From Bacteroidia bacterium (GTDB taxonomy: Bacteria; Bacteroidota; Bacteroidia; B-17B0; Aurantibacillaceae), in the NCBI GenBank assembly GCA_025455485.1, contig JALOMJ010000002.1:26438-90437 (forward strand): 64,000 nucleotides of DNA. The letters run 5' to 3'. The stretch's first letter is position 1. Every line of letters starts with the position of its first letter. The position numbers and the translations under genes were made by a program. The notes below the pieces were generated by a model. It searched no databases. It had not been told where the DNA came from and saw only the letters and a list, made by a program, of their open reading frames with translations. Below, piece by piece: positions 1 to 9,684 of the stretch.

Positions 1-1
1 C

Positions 2-1198
2 ACAGAATTAAAATACAGTCATTTTCAAAATGAAATGAACCTCATTAATAAAGCTTATTACACGGTTATGACGGAAGGTGATGCTCAGGGACAACCGTTC
101 ACGTTCCCCATTCCTACAGTAAACATCACTGAGGATTTTGATTGGTACGGTGAAAATACAGACCTCCTGTTTGAAAACACAGCAAAAATTGGCTCATCCT
201 ATTTCCAAAATTTTATCGGAAGTCAATACACGCTTGATATAAATGGCAACCGCGTTGAAAATGAAAATGCTTATAAACCAAATGCGGTGAGAAGCATGTG
301 TTGCCGCTTACAGCTGGATTTAAGGGAGCTGTTAAAGAGAGGTAATGGTTTATTTGGCAGCGCCGAAATGACAGGAAGTATAGGCGTTGTTACACTAAAT
401 ATGGCACGTTTAGGCTATCTGTATAAAGCAAATGAGAAAGCATTGTACAAACGCTTAAATGAGTTGCTTGAACTGGCCAAATCAACATTGGAAAAAAAGC
501 GACTCTTTATTCAGGACATGTTTGATAGGGGATTGTATCCTTATACCAAACGTTATTTAAGCCACTACAGAAACCACTTCTCCACGATAGGTGTGAACGG
601 CATGAACGAAATGATTATCAATTTTACTTCCGGTCAAGACAATATCAGCACAGAAAGCGGCATTGATTTTGCGGCCGGGGTGCTTGATTTTATAAGAAAT
701 AAAATGAAAGCGTTTCAGGCTGAGACCGGAAATCTCTACAACCTGGAAGCTACACCCGCAGAGGGAACAACCTACCGTTTTGCAAAAGAAGATAAAAAGC
801 GGTATCCGGAAATTTTACAATCAGGTATAGATGAAAACATATACTACACAAACAGTTCGCAATTGCCCGTAGATTATACTGAAGACCCATTTGAAGCATT
901 ACTGCTCCAAAATGAATTGCAATGCAAATACACTGGCGGAACGGTCCTTCACCTATACATGCGTGAAAGATTAAGTTCTCCGGAAGCCTGTCGCAATTTG
1001 GTAAAAAAGGTAATCTCCGGCTTCAGTTTACCTTACATAACAGTAACCCCTGTGTTCAGCGTATGTCCAAAACATGGTTACCTTTCCGGTGAACACACCT
1101 ACTGCCCGCAATGCGACAAGGATGTATTAAAACAATTACAACATAACCTAAATAGTCATGAAAACAACCACACAACAACTGCTCGAACAGCACAATGA
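2..1198 (+). CDS. nrdD: Anaerobic ribonucleoside-triphosphate reductase, C-terminal part (5' truncated by window edge), ending after the zinc-binding CxxH/CxxC region
   Basis: Frame is open from base 2 (TELKYSHFQNEMN...). Contains EGDAQGQPFTFPIPTVNITEDFDW and CPKHGYLSGEHTYCPQCD. Lacks the glycyl-radical tail in this frame. Confidence 0.93.
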   Translation, partial: TELKYSHFQNEMNLINKAYYTVMTEGDAQGQPFTFPIPTVNITEDFDWYGENTDLLFENTAKIGSSYFQNFIGSQYTLDINGNRVENENAYKPNAVRSMCCRLQLDLRELLKRGNGLFGSAEMTGSIGVVTLNMARLGYLYKANEKALYKRLNELLELAKSTLEKKRLFIQDMFDRGLYPYTKRYLSHYRNHFSTIGVNGMNEMIINFTSGQDNISTESGIDFAAGVLDFIRNKMKAFQAETGNLYNLEATPAEGTTYRFAKEDKKRYPEILQSGIDENIYYTNSSQLPVDYTEDPFEALLLQNELQCKYTGGTVLHLYMRERLSSPEACRNLVKKVISGFSLPYITVTPVFSVCPKHGYLSGEHTYCPQCDKDVLKQLQHNLNSHENNHTTTARTAQ

Positions 1199-1325
1199 AC
1201 TTCGCACCAAATGTCTTGTTTATACAAGAGTCATGGGGTATCACAGGCCGGTAGAAAGTTTTAATATAGGAAAAAAGGGTGAACACAAACAACGAAAACA
1301 TTTCGAAGAACTTCGCTGCGCATAA
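1158..1325 (+). CDS. NrdD glycyl-radical tail encoded as a separate 55-aa ORF
   Basis: Own translation: MKTTTQQLLEQHNELRTKCLVYTRVMGYHRPVESFNIGKKGEHKQRKHFEELRCA. RVxGYxxxxxxFNxGK matches the NrdD glycyl-radical motif. Overlaps nrdD by 41 bp and the nrdG ORF by 47 bp. Confidence 0.85.
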   Translation: MKTTTQQLLEQHNELRTKCLVYTRVMGYHRPVESFNIGKKGEHKQRKHFEELRCA

Positions 1326-1995
1326 AGTTTTATACAGCATTAGTCCGTTTACGCTATTGGATTATCCCGATAAAACGGCTGCTATACTGTGGTTTGCCGG
1401 ATGTAACATGCGGTGTGCGTACTGTTATAACCCTGAGATTGTTTATGGAAAGGGAAAACAATCCTATGCCGAGGCATTGTGCTTTCTTGATACCAGAAGG
1501 GGTCTTTTGGATGCTGTTGTGCTAAGCGGTGGAGAATGCAGTATACACAAACACCTTCCGGAATTTATCACGACTATCAAACGTATGGGATTTCTGGTGA
1601 AAATGGATACAAATGGATCCAAACCTGGTTTATTACGTTACCTTTTACAAAATCGTTTACTGGACTATGTCGCTTTGGATTTCAAGGCACCTAAGAATAA
1701 ATTTAATTCCATCACTGGATCAAAACTTTATTTTTATTTCCTGGAGAGTCTGAGGTTGCTTTTATCCTCCGGAATCAAATTTGAAGTAAGAAGCACAATA
1801 CACTCTGACCTTCTTAATCAATATGATTTTGAAAGCATGCTGCAATTGCTTGAGACAGAAGGATACACAGGAGCGTATTACCTGCAAAATTTCAGAAATG
1901 GGGTGGATACTCTGCTAAACCTGAGGGAGTCAGAATCAAATTATCTGACTGATATCAATAAAAAATCGGATATAAAAGTCCTTTTTCGTCAATAA
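1279..1995 (+). CDS. nrdG: Anaerobic ribonucleotide reductase activating protein (radical SAM)
   Basis: CNMRCAYC radical SAM motif, LSGGE, adjacent to nrdD; GTG start. Confidence 0.88.
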   Translation: MNTNNENISKNFAAHKVLYSISPFTLLDYPDKTAAILWFAGCNMRCAYCYNPEIVYGKGKQSYAEALCFLDTRRGLLDAVVLSGGECSIHKHLPEFITTIKRMGFLVKMDTNGSKPGLLRYLLQNRLLDYVALDFKAPKNKFNSITGSKLYFYFLESLRLLLSSGIKFEVRSTIHSDLLNQYDFESMLQLLETEGYTGAYYLQNFRNGVDTLLNLRESESNYLTDINKKSDIKVLFRQ

Positions 1996-2003
1996 AATGA
2001 GAT

Positions 2004-2441
2004 TTGTCATGTTACGAAAATTACAATCTAGTACCTTTGGCCCGGTATCCCAAAGTGAAAGGTTTGTTGCTCATAGCGGTTTTACTGAGTGTAATGGCTC
2101 AGAGTTTCAGTAAGGTTATACTCATTTCTAATTATCTGTTAAACAAACAGGAGATTACGATTCGGTATTGTGAGAACAGGGCAAAACCAGCTCTTAACTG
2201 TCAGGGTATGTGTCAACTAAAGAAAAAGCTGGCAGAGGAAAACACAAAAGACAATCAAGGACGTACCCCCTTGATCGAGTGGAGTGAGGTTTTGCTTTTT
2301 CACAGAGAAACAGAATCGCTTTTAAAAATACCCGTTCCGGAAGGATTTAATCATTTTAGCACTTGCTTCTGTCCAAAAACCAGTAGCTATCAAAATTCAA
2401 TTTTTCATCCGCCTTCCCTTATTCGCACTCGTTTCACCTAA
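2004..2441 (+). CDS. Small membrane-anchored hypothetical protein with Cys pattern (CENRAKPALNCQGMCQLKKK), 5' of TonB locus
   Basis: ORF with N-terminal hydrophobic helix and clustered Cys; co-directional with lipoprotein/TonB receptor. Confidence 0.6.
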   Translation: MSCYENYNLVPLARYPKVKGLLLIAVLLSVMAQSFSKVILISNYLLNKQEITIRYCENRAKPALNCQGMCQLKKKLAEENTKDNQGRTPLIEWSEVLLFHRETESLLKIPVPEGFNHFSTCFCPKTSSYQNSIFHPPSLIRTRFT

Positions 2442-2565
2442 TCCAAAAAGGTGCATAGCACGCCTGTGTTTTAAGCACAGTGGCTTTTAATACAAACATA
2501 TTATTTACTAATTCATCGATATGAACAGTTGTATTCTGTTCGAAAAAAACTATATTAAATTTATT

Positions 2566-3408
2566 ATGAAAAACCGAATTCAATTTTTATACATCATTCT
2601 GATTACTTCCGCGTTATTTTTTAGCTGTAAAAAGGAAGAAACAAAACCGGCAACGGTTCCAACACCAGCCCCCGTGCCAAATGAAACCTTACTCAAGATT
2701 GGTGAAACCTACCTCATGGGTGCAAATGCAAAGGCTATTGTGTTTGCTAAAAAAGCATTTGAAACCGGATACAATGAGGTGTATGTGGCACTTTATGATT
2801 CGCTGGACGGCAGCAGATTAAGCGGGGGGCACTTTGATGTAATGCCAATGATGGACATGGGCATGATGCAACATTCTTGTCCGGTGGAAAACACGGAAGA
2901 TACGATTACCACAAACGGGTATTTTAAATCTACGGTCTATTTTTCAATGGCGGGAACCGCTTCACAATGGAAGCTAAACTTTTCTTTTCACAACCATAAA
3001 ACTGAAACAGAGGGTATGGGCAGTGTTGGAGTGGATGTTAAGGCGAGCACACCCTCAAAGTTTAAAACTACCACACTTAGTCTGGATAGCAATAAAGTGT
3101 TATTTCTTTCCTTTTTAGAACCTTCTAAACCGATTGTAGGAATTAACGATTTCGAAATAGTGCTACACCATAAGAAATCAGGTATGGTATATACACCAGT
3201 TGAAAATTACACTATTGAAATAGAACCTAACATGCCAAGCATGGGACATGGCTCTCCTAATAATGTAAATCCTGTACATGAGAGCAAAGGCCATTACAAA
3301 GGAAAAGTAAATTACACCATGACCGGTTTGTGGCAAGTGAAGCTCAAAATTTATAAAAATGGTACTTTGATTAGTGACAACCAATATTTTGAAATGACTT
3401 TGGAATAA
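2566..3408 (+). CDS. Lipoprotein rich in Met/His, putative copper-binding
   Basis: Lipobox-like LFFSC; MMDMGMMQHSC and PNMPSMGHGS clusters. ORF track begins at 2521, but the ATG at 2566 gives a proper signal peptide. Confidence 0.65.
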   Translation: MKNRIQFLYIILITSALFFSCKKEETKPATVPTPAPVPNETLLKIGETYLMGANAKAIVFAKKAFETGYNEVYVALYDSLDGSRLSGGHFDVMPMMDMGMMQHSCPVENTEDTITTNGYFKSTVYFSMAGTASQWKLNFSFHNHKTETEGMGSVGVDVKASTPSKFKTTTLSLDSNKVLFLSFLEPSKPIVGINDFEIVLHHKKSGMVYTPVENYTIEIEPNMPSMGHGSPNNVNPVHESKGHYKGKVNYTMTGLWQVKLKIYKNGTLISDNQYFEMTLE

Positions 3409-5405
3409 TGATTAAAGTTATTAATTTATTTAACGGGCTTTTTTTAAGCTGGAGTCTTTGTGCACAAACCGTGCACAAAGACTCCTTAATTAAAACAGTT
3501 GAATTAGAGGAGGTTTGTATTATAAAAGATGTTGACCCAGACCAATCATTTGGTTTTTTGAGAAGTAGTAAATTAGCCAGCACAGAGGATATTCTCGCAC
3601 GTATGCCGGGAGTCAACCTTACCAAGCGCGGTGCCTTCGGTTTAGAGCCCGGGTTACGCAATTACAATGGGGCACAAACCAATTTAGTTATTGACGGCAT
3701 GCGCATGTATGGTGCTTGCACCGATAAAATGGATCCTGTATCTATTTACATTGAACCGGGGAATTTACAAAGCATTGAGGTGGCTCAGGGGGCTTCCGGG
3801 GCTCAAGTGGGAAGTACCATTGGCGGCCAGATTAACATGAAGATGAGGGAACCTGAGGCCAATTGCCATAAGCGCTTCAAAGGTGTTTTTGCGCAAACAT
3901 ACATGTCTGTAAACAACGCTTACAACGGCAATCTTAATTTTGAGCAATCCTTTACCAAATGGGCTTACCGCCTTAGCGGAACTTATCGCAATGCGGGAAA
4001 CTATACAGCCGGTGGTGACAGCCTTATTGAGCATTCGGCCTATAGTAAAGCCAATCTTTCAGGCAATGTACTGTACAAGTTCAATGAAAAACACAGGATT
4101 AAATTGGATGTGTTGGGCGACTGGGGCCGAAATATTGGATACCCTGCTTTGCCCATGGATGTTGGAAGGGCAGATGCTGGTATCTATGCTTTGACACACA
4201 ACTTAAACATCAATAAAGGGCTCTTTAAGCAAAACGAATTTAAGGTATACTACAATTCAGTTTACCATGAAATGGACGACACCCAGCGACCCGAGGCGCC
4301 CATGCACATGGATATGCCCGGATGGAGCCAAACCATTGGATTTTACAATGAATTAAGCGGAACAGGGAATCTAAAGCTTCGTTTTGATTACCACACCGCA
4401 TATACGAGGGCAGACATGATAATGTACCCGGCAAATGAGGCTGAAATGTACATGCAAACTTTACCTGAAAATAATCTGCATGATTTTGGGATTGCTTTTG
4501 GAAAAACAGTCCAATTTCAGGCTCAACAGCAACTTCATTTGAATTTTAGATTGGACTACTATTCACATGCTGTAGCAGATGGTTTTGGCGCTTCTCAATG
4601 GACGGTTTATAATGAAGATGTAACCGTTTCTCAAAACAACCTGCTTAAAAATGCAAGTGTGGGCTACTCGAAAAAAATAAAACAAAATAGTTTGTTATTC
4701 TTTACTATGGCATACGGTGAGAGAATACCGAGTGCAAATGAACGTTATGGGTATTACTTATTTAACCGTCAGGATATGTACGACTATTTGGGTAATCAGC
4801 ACTTAAATCCGGAACAATCCGTGCAAGGCGAATTACGCTTTGAACAAAAATTCAAGAACATTGAGTATCATGCCAATGTATTTTACCATCATACTCTAAA
4901 TTATATTTATGCCTACCGTATGGAAGGGCACAGCCAGATGACCATAGGAGCGCTCGGTTTAAAAACTTACAAAAATATTTCATATGCGGTTAGTCAGGGA
5001 TTTGAAGCCGGAGCAAAAGCGCAATTGGGAGCCTCAATTTCTTATATAGCCAATTTAAAATATGTTTTTACTCAAACCTACGATGGCCAGGCACTTCCAC
5101 TTGTTCCCCCGTTTAAATTGCAACATGCTTTACGCTATACTTATAAATTTTATCAACTTCAGTTAGAGCACGATTTTGGTGCCGCGCAGAATAGAATCAA
5201 CACCGATTTCGGAGATAAAGCCACGCCGGCCTTTAACGTATTTAACTTCAGAGCGTCTAGAAACATAATAATTAAAAACACAGTTCTCCAACTGGCATTA
5301 GCGTGTGAGAATATGTTCGACCTGCTTTACCATGAGCACCTCGATATAGGTCAGGTGCCCCGTTTCGGAAGAAGCTTTAATGTAAATCTGAATTTCATTT
5401 TCTAA
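3408..5405 (+). CDS. TonB-dependent outer-membrane receptor
   Basis: Plug-like ILARMPGVNLTKRG...LVIDGMRMYGACTDKMDP...ASGAQVGSTIGG; beta-barrel ending in aromatic residue (NLNFIF). Confidence 0.88.
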   Translation: MIKVINLFNGLFLSWSLCAQTVHKDSLIKTVELEEVCIIKDVDPDQSFGFLRSSKLASTEDILARMPGVNLTKRGAFGLEPGLRNYNGAQTNLVIDGMRMYGACTDKMDPVSIYIEPGNLQSIEVAQGASGAQVGSTIGGQINMKMREPEANCHKRFKGVFAQTYMSVNNAYNGNLNFEQSFTKWAYRLSGTYRNAGNYTAGGDSLIEHSAYSKANLSGNVLYKFNEKHRIKLDVLGDWGRNIGYPALPMDVGRADAGIYALTHNLNINKGLFKQNEFKVYYNSVYHEMDDTQRPEAPMHMDMPGWSQTIGFYNELSGTGNLKLRFDYHTAYTRADMIMYPANEAEMYMQTLPENNLHDFGIAFGKTVQFQAQQQLHLNFRLDYYSHAVADGFGASQWTVYNEDVTVSQNNLLKNASVGYSKKIKQNSLLFFTMAYGERIPSANERYGYYLFNRQDMYDYLGNQHLNPEQSVQGELRFEQKFKNIEYHANVFYHHTLNYIYAYRMEGHSQMTIGALGLKTYKNISYAVSQGFEAGAKAQLGASISYIANLKYVFTQTYDGQALPLVPPFKLQHALRYTYKFYQLQLEHDFGAAQNRINTDFGDKATPAFNVFNFRASRNIIIKNTVLQLALACENMFDLLYHEHLDIGQVPRFGRSFNVNLNFIF

Positions 5406-5444
5406 AAATTCAGTGATTTATCTGAAAAAAGGGTTGTATTTATT

Positions 5445-6680
5445 TTAAGGCGTTAGTGAAGCCCTGTCTGATTGCTTTTTTACCTGTGAAAGGAAGAGTA
5501 GGAGTGTGCCCATGCTGAGCAGCAAAGCCACAATAAACAAGGTTTCGTTTACATGGGGTACAATAAAATAACTGAAGGACGCTATGCCTTGTACTGCCAA
5601 TACCACTTCATTGAAAAACACCCCCGATAAAAAAAACACAAAACCCAGAGCGCTCAGTACGTTTCTGTGCAGTAAATTTTGAACATAACTATACACTAAA
5701 AGGAAAACAGTAATTATTGCTAAAAGTACAAGATGCAGATAGGCAATAACAATAGGTCGAAATCCAAAAGCCAATTTTGCTATGATGGGAATGGTAGAAC
5801 CAAGCTGCAAAAAGAGTTTTATGGTAAACGCCAGAATTACAAAAAGAAACACATAAAGACTTAATTTATCGGGTGCCGATACCTTTACTTTCACTTGTTT
5901 TAGATAGCCAAGCACTTTTAGCCATCCAAAAAGTTGCACAATTGCAGCAACAATTACAATAAGGTATAACCAAAGAGGGATGTTGGCCCATAAAACGGAA
6001 AGAAAATACGCCGGTATAGCGGAGATAAAAAATAAAGTAAACATGTTCTTGCTGTAAGGGAATTGCGGGTACCTGTCTTTAAGTGCATTTAGGGCTAAGC
6101 CAAAGCAAGAAAAAAGAAAAAAACCATTGTATTGAAAATGAAGGTAGAAATATACTGCAGCCAGGTACCAATTCTCGTTAAAATTTCGAGAAGCCATAAT
6201 GTATGCGAGATAAAGTGTGCCGGCCGACGAAATAATATTAAACCATAGGGACGCTCTGAACCAGTTATTATCGCATTTATTTTCATCCGTTTTGCGTAAA
6301 TCTTTAAGAAAATAATAAGCAAAAAAACAGGCCACAACAATCGTACAGGATGAAAGCAGAATAGAGCTTAAGGAATAGCCGTAAATGAAAAAAGAAACCA
6401 GCATGCCATAAGAGCAAATGAGGTTAATAGTTAATAGTCGTTCATAGGGTTTTAAAACCAGGGCATCTGTCTTTCTGGTAAGATAATGAATCAATAAAGT
6501 GTAAATGGTGTGACTTATCCATCCTGCAAAGGCAAAATGAGAGTGCGCATATTGAATGTATTTTTGATTGAAATGCGGGAATTCAAAGCCTATCTTATAG
6601 CGCATCAGTGAACCCAATAGAGCCACCAAAAACAGGTTAAACAGGGAAATACCTAACCAAAATCGGGGTTTAAATGCCAT
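5445..6680 (-). CDS. Polytopic membrane protein, possible distant heme-copper-oxidase subunit I-like
   Basis: 411 aa, many TM helices; QYAHSHFAFAGW, YLHFQYNGFFLF and IAYLHLVLL His-bearing helices. Confidence 0.55.
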   Translation of the reverse strand: MAFKPRFWLGISLFNLFLVALLGSLMRYKIGFEFPHFNQKYIQYAHSHFAFAGWISHTIYTLLIHYLTRKTDALVLKPYERLLTINLICSYGMLVSFFIYGYSLSSILLSSCTIVVACFFAYYFLKDLRKTDENKCDNNWFRASLWFNIISSAGTLYLAYIMASRNFNENWYLAAVYFYLHFQYNGFFLFSCFGLALNALKDRYPQFPYSKNMFTLFFISAIPAYFLSVLWANIPLWLYLIVIVAAIVQLFGWLKVLGYLKQVKVKVSAPDKLSLYVFLFVILAFTIKLFLQLGSTIPIIAKLAFGFRPIVIAYLHLVLLAIITVFLLVYSYVQNLLHRNVLSALGFVFFLSGVFFNEVVLAVQGIASFSYFIVPHVNETLFIVALLLSMGTLLLFLSQVKKQSDRASLTP

Positions 6681-6875
6681 AAAAATATATTTTGTTGAAT
6701 TAATCTAAACCAAGTACAGCAAATTTTAAGTAAACTGTCCTGAATACCAAATTCGGTTTTTTGAACATTTTTTTTACTTTTAAACAGATTCCAGCTGCTT
6801 AAAATAACCTCTGTTTTTTAATTAAAATGCTCAACAAACTTAAGCCGAAATTCGCTGTCATTTGTATTATTGAAG

Positions 6876-6940
6876 ATGATAAATGTCATTTAAATCAATC
6901 AATGTAATGCACAACATACAAACTCCGTAGGTTATCTTTG
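6876..6940 (+). promoter_or_regulatory. Candidate promoter of HMA gene: ATGATaaatGTCAT (6876-6889) and -7 TATCTTTG (6933-6940)
   Basis: Near-palindrome, centre 50.5 bp upstream of consensus -7 (distal-type position). Confidence 0.5.
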
Positions 6941-6971
6941 CAGCATATGAATACAAATTAAGTCTATCACA

Positions 6972-7265
6972 TTGGAAACACTAAAACTACAAGTCGATAA
7001 CCTTAAGTGCGGTGGGTGTGCGAACACCATTAAAAATGGCTTGCGCCAATTAGAGGGCATAAAAGAGGTGCTGGTAAACCCAGAGGAGCAGTGGGTAGAA
7101 ATTACGAGTGAGCGTGCCATTGACCAGGAGGCCGTTTTAAATAAACTAAGGGCCATGGGATATCCTAAAACCGGAACAACAGAAGGTTTAGAAAAGCTCG
7201 GACGCCATCTTCAGTCTTATGTAAGTTGTGCAATCGGCAGACTGGAAGGAGAGGATAAAAACTAA
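6972..7265 (+). CDS. Stand-alone heavy-metal-associated (HMA) domain protein
   Basis: METLKLQVDNLKCGGCANTIKNGL; TTG start; upstream of ccoS. Confidence 0.7.
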   Translation: METLKLQVDNLKCGGCANTIKNGLRQLEGIKEVLVNPEEQWVEITSERAIDQEAVLNKLRAMGYPKTGTTEGLEKLGRHLQSYVSCAIGRLEGEDKN

Positions 7266-7269
7266 AGTT

Positions 7270-7335
7270 CTGACCTCTGTCACACAGGCAAATGATTTTA
7301 ATCATAATTTAGTATAAATTGCACCATTACTTTTA
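7270..7335 (+). promoter_or_regulatory. Candidate cbb3 operon promoter: TGACctctGTCA (7271-7282), TGATtttaATCA (7293-7304), -7-like TACTTTTA (7328-7335)
   Basis: Two perfect inverted repeats 22 bp apart; proximal centre 29.5 bp upstream of -7-like box. Confidence 0.6.
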
Positions 7336-7342
7336 CCACCCG

Positions 7343-7534
7343 ATGAGCGTAATGTTTATTTTAATTTCAGCCAGCCTTATTATAGCCCTCGGTTTTCTGG
7401 CCGCATTTATCTGGTCGGTGCGTTCCGGCCAATACGAAGATGATTATACGCCATCGGTGCGCATGCTTTTTGAGGATGCAAAACCCACAACAACTAATCA
7501 GGAACCTCAATCAAAAGAAATAAAAAACACCTAA
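7343..7534 (+). CDS. ccoS: cbb3-type oxidase assembly protein CcoS
   Basis: MSVMFILISASLIIALGFLAAFIWSVRSGQYEDDYTPSVRMLFED is typical CcoS; ORF track start is 7319. Confidence 0.85.
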   Translation: MSVMFILISASLIIALGFLAAFIWSVRSGQYEDDYTPSVRMLFEDAKPTTTNQEPQSKEIKNT

Positions 7535-7544
7535 ACCCCGTCTT

Positions 7545-9674
7545 ATGGAATTACAAAAATTCAGCTACGACAACAAAATTGTTAAACAGTTCGCTTACGC
7601 CACCATGCTTTGGGGGCTGGTAGGCATGCTGGTTGGATTAACTGCAGCTTTGCAATTGTTTATCCCGGCATTAAATTTTGATTTGCCTTATACCACATAC
7701 GGCCGTTTAAGGCCCATTCACACCAATGCAGTGATTTTTGCTTTTGTGGGTAATGGAATTTTTATGGGAGTGTATTATTCTCTTCAGCGATTGGTAAAAG
7801 CCCGAATGTTTAGTGATTTTTTAAGTGCCATACACTTTTGGGGTTGGCAGTTAATCATTGTTTTAGCCGCCGTGAGTTTGGCATTAGGCTATACCACCGG
7901 TAAAGAATATGCCGAATTGGAGTGGCCTATTGACATTCTGATCACACTAATCTGGGTAGTGTTTGGTTGGAACATGTTTGGTACTATTTTACGTCGCCGC
8001 GAACGCCATTTATACGTGGCCATTTGGTTTTATATTGCAACGTTCATTACTGTGGCCATGCTACACATTGTAAACTCCATTGAAATTCCGGTTTCACTTA
8101 CAAAATCGTATTCCTGGTACGCCGGCGTGCAAGATGCTTTGGTGCAATGGTGGTACGGGCATAATGCTGTGGCCTTCTTCCTTACAACGCCTTATCTGGG
8201 CTTGATGTACTATTTTATTCCAAAAGCCGCTAACCGCCCTGTGTATTCTTACCGATTATCAATCATTCACTTTTGGGCACTGATTTTTTTATACATCTGG
8301 GCCGGTCCGCATCATTTGCTTTACACCGCTGTTCCCGATTGGGCGCAATCACTGGGCGTGGTATTTTCAGTAATGCTCATCGCGCCGTCCTGGGGCGGCA
8401 TGATTAATGGTTTACTTACCCTACGCGGCGTGTGGGACAAAGTGAGAGAAGACATCGTGTTAAAGTTTATGGTGGTAGCCGTAACCGCTTACGGTATGGC
8501 CACTTTTGAAGGACCAATGCTTTCATTAAAGAATGTAAATGCCATTGCTCACTTTACCGATTGGATTGTGGCGCATGTGCACGTTGGTGCATTGGGCTGG
8601 AACGGTTTTCTCACCTTCGGCATTTTGTATTACCTCATTCCTAAAATGTTCAATACACGTTTGTATTCAAACAAACTGGCCAACATGCATTTTTGGATTG
8701 GTACTTTGGGTATTTTATTGTACGCAGTGCCAATGTATTGGGCTGGCTTTATGCAAAGTTCCATGTGGAAGGATTTTACACCCGAAGGCCAGTTAAAATG
8801 GCAGTTTTTGGATACAGTAACGAAAATGATTCCATTTTATGCAGCCCGTGCAGTGGGCGGAACCTTGTACCTCACCGGGGTAATTATCATGACCTACAAC
8901 CTCATTAAAACGGTAAAAATGGGACAATTTACCGCCAACGAACAAACAGAAGCCATGGCTTTAAGCGGCGAATACCACGCCCATGCCAAAGATCACTGGC
9001 ACCGTTGGATTGAGCGTAAGCCTATACAATTTATGATTGCCAGTTTGGTAGTAGTGGCCATAGGAGGAATTATTGAGTTCGTTCCTGCGTTTCTGGTTAA
9101 ATCCAATATCCCTACCATCTCTAGCGTGAAACCTTATACCCCGCTTGAACTGGAAGGAAGAGACATTTATGTTAGAGAAGGTTGTTATACCTGCCACTCT
9201 CAAATGATTCGTCCATTCAGAAGCGAAACCGCCCGCTATGGAGAATATTCAAAAGCAGGGGAATTTGTTTATGATCACCCATTCCAGTGGGGCTCTAAAC
9301 GCACGGGTCCGGATCTGGCGAGGGAAGGCGGCAAGTATCCAGACAGCTGGCACTACAACCACATGCTGGAGCCAAACTCTATGTCGCCGGGCTCAATTAT
9401 GCCTACCTACAGTTGGTTACTTGACGATGATTTTGATGCGGCAGGCATTGCAGCTAAAATTAGGGCCATGCAAACATTGGGCGTTCCTTATCCTGAAGGG
9501 TATGATAAAATTGCCGAGGCCGACATGATGAAACAGGCGGAGATGATAGCGGTCGGATTAAAAAAGGATGGTATTGAAACGGAACCACAAAAAGAGATTG
9601 TGGCCATGATTGCCTACCTGCAACGACTGGGAAAAGACATTAAAAATTCAGAAAAAGCACAATTAACCAAATAA
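7545..9674 (+). CDS. ccoNO: cbb3-type cytochrome c oxidase, fused CcoN-CcoO subunits I and II
   Basis: RPIHTNAVIFAFVGN, WWYGHNAVAFFLT, AHVHVGALGWNG, then CYTCHSQMIRPF heme c site. Confidence 0.96.
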   Translation: MELQKFSYDNKIVKQFAYATMLWGLVGMLVGLTAALQLFIPALNFDLPYTTYGRLRPIHTNAVIFAFVGNGIFMGVYYSLQRLVKARMFSDFLSAIHFWGWQLIIVLAAVSLALGYTTGKEYAELEWPIDILITLIWVVFGWNMFGTILRRRERHLYVAIWFYIATFITVAMLHIVNSIEIPVSLTKSYSWYAGVQDALVQWWYGHNAVAFFLTTPYLGLMYYFIPKAANRPVYSYRLSIIHFWALIFLYIWAGPHHLLYTAVPDWAQSLGVVFSVMLIAPSWGGMINGLLTLRGVWDKVREDIVLKFMVVAVTAYGMATFEGPMLSLKNVNAIAHFTDWIVAHVHVGALGWNGFLTFGILYYLIPKMFNTRLYSNKLANMHFWIGTLGILLYAVPMYWAGFMQSSMWKDFTPEGQLKWQFLDTVTKMIPFYAARAVGGTLYLTGVIIMTYNLIKTVKMGQFTANEQTEAMALSGEYHAHAKDHWHRWIERKPIQFMIASLVVVAIGGIIEFVPAFLVKSNIPTISSVKPYTPLELEGRDIYVREGCYTCHSQMIRPFRSETARYGEYSKAGEFVYDHPFQWGSKRTGPDLAREGGKYPDSWHYNHMLEPNSMSPGSIMPTYSWLLDDDFDAAGIAAKIRAMQTLGVPYPEGYDKIAEADMMKQAEMIAVGLKKDGIETEPQKEIVAMIAYLQRLGKDIKNSEKAQLTK

Positions 9675-9684
9675 AGCCAAACTC

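Noticed and set aside
8539-9528. Alternative-frame ORFs inside ccoNO
   Set aside because: Overlap a clearly coding frame; Cys/Trp-rich random-like peptides.
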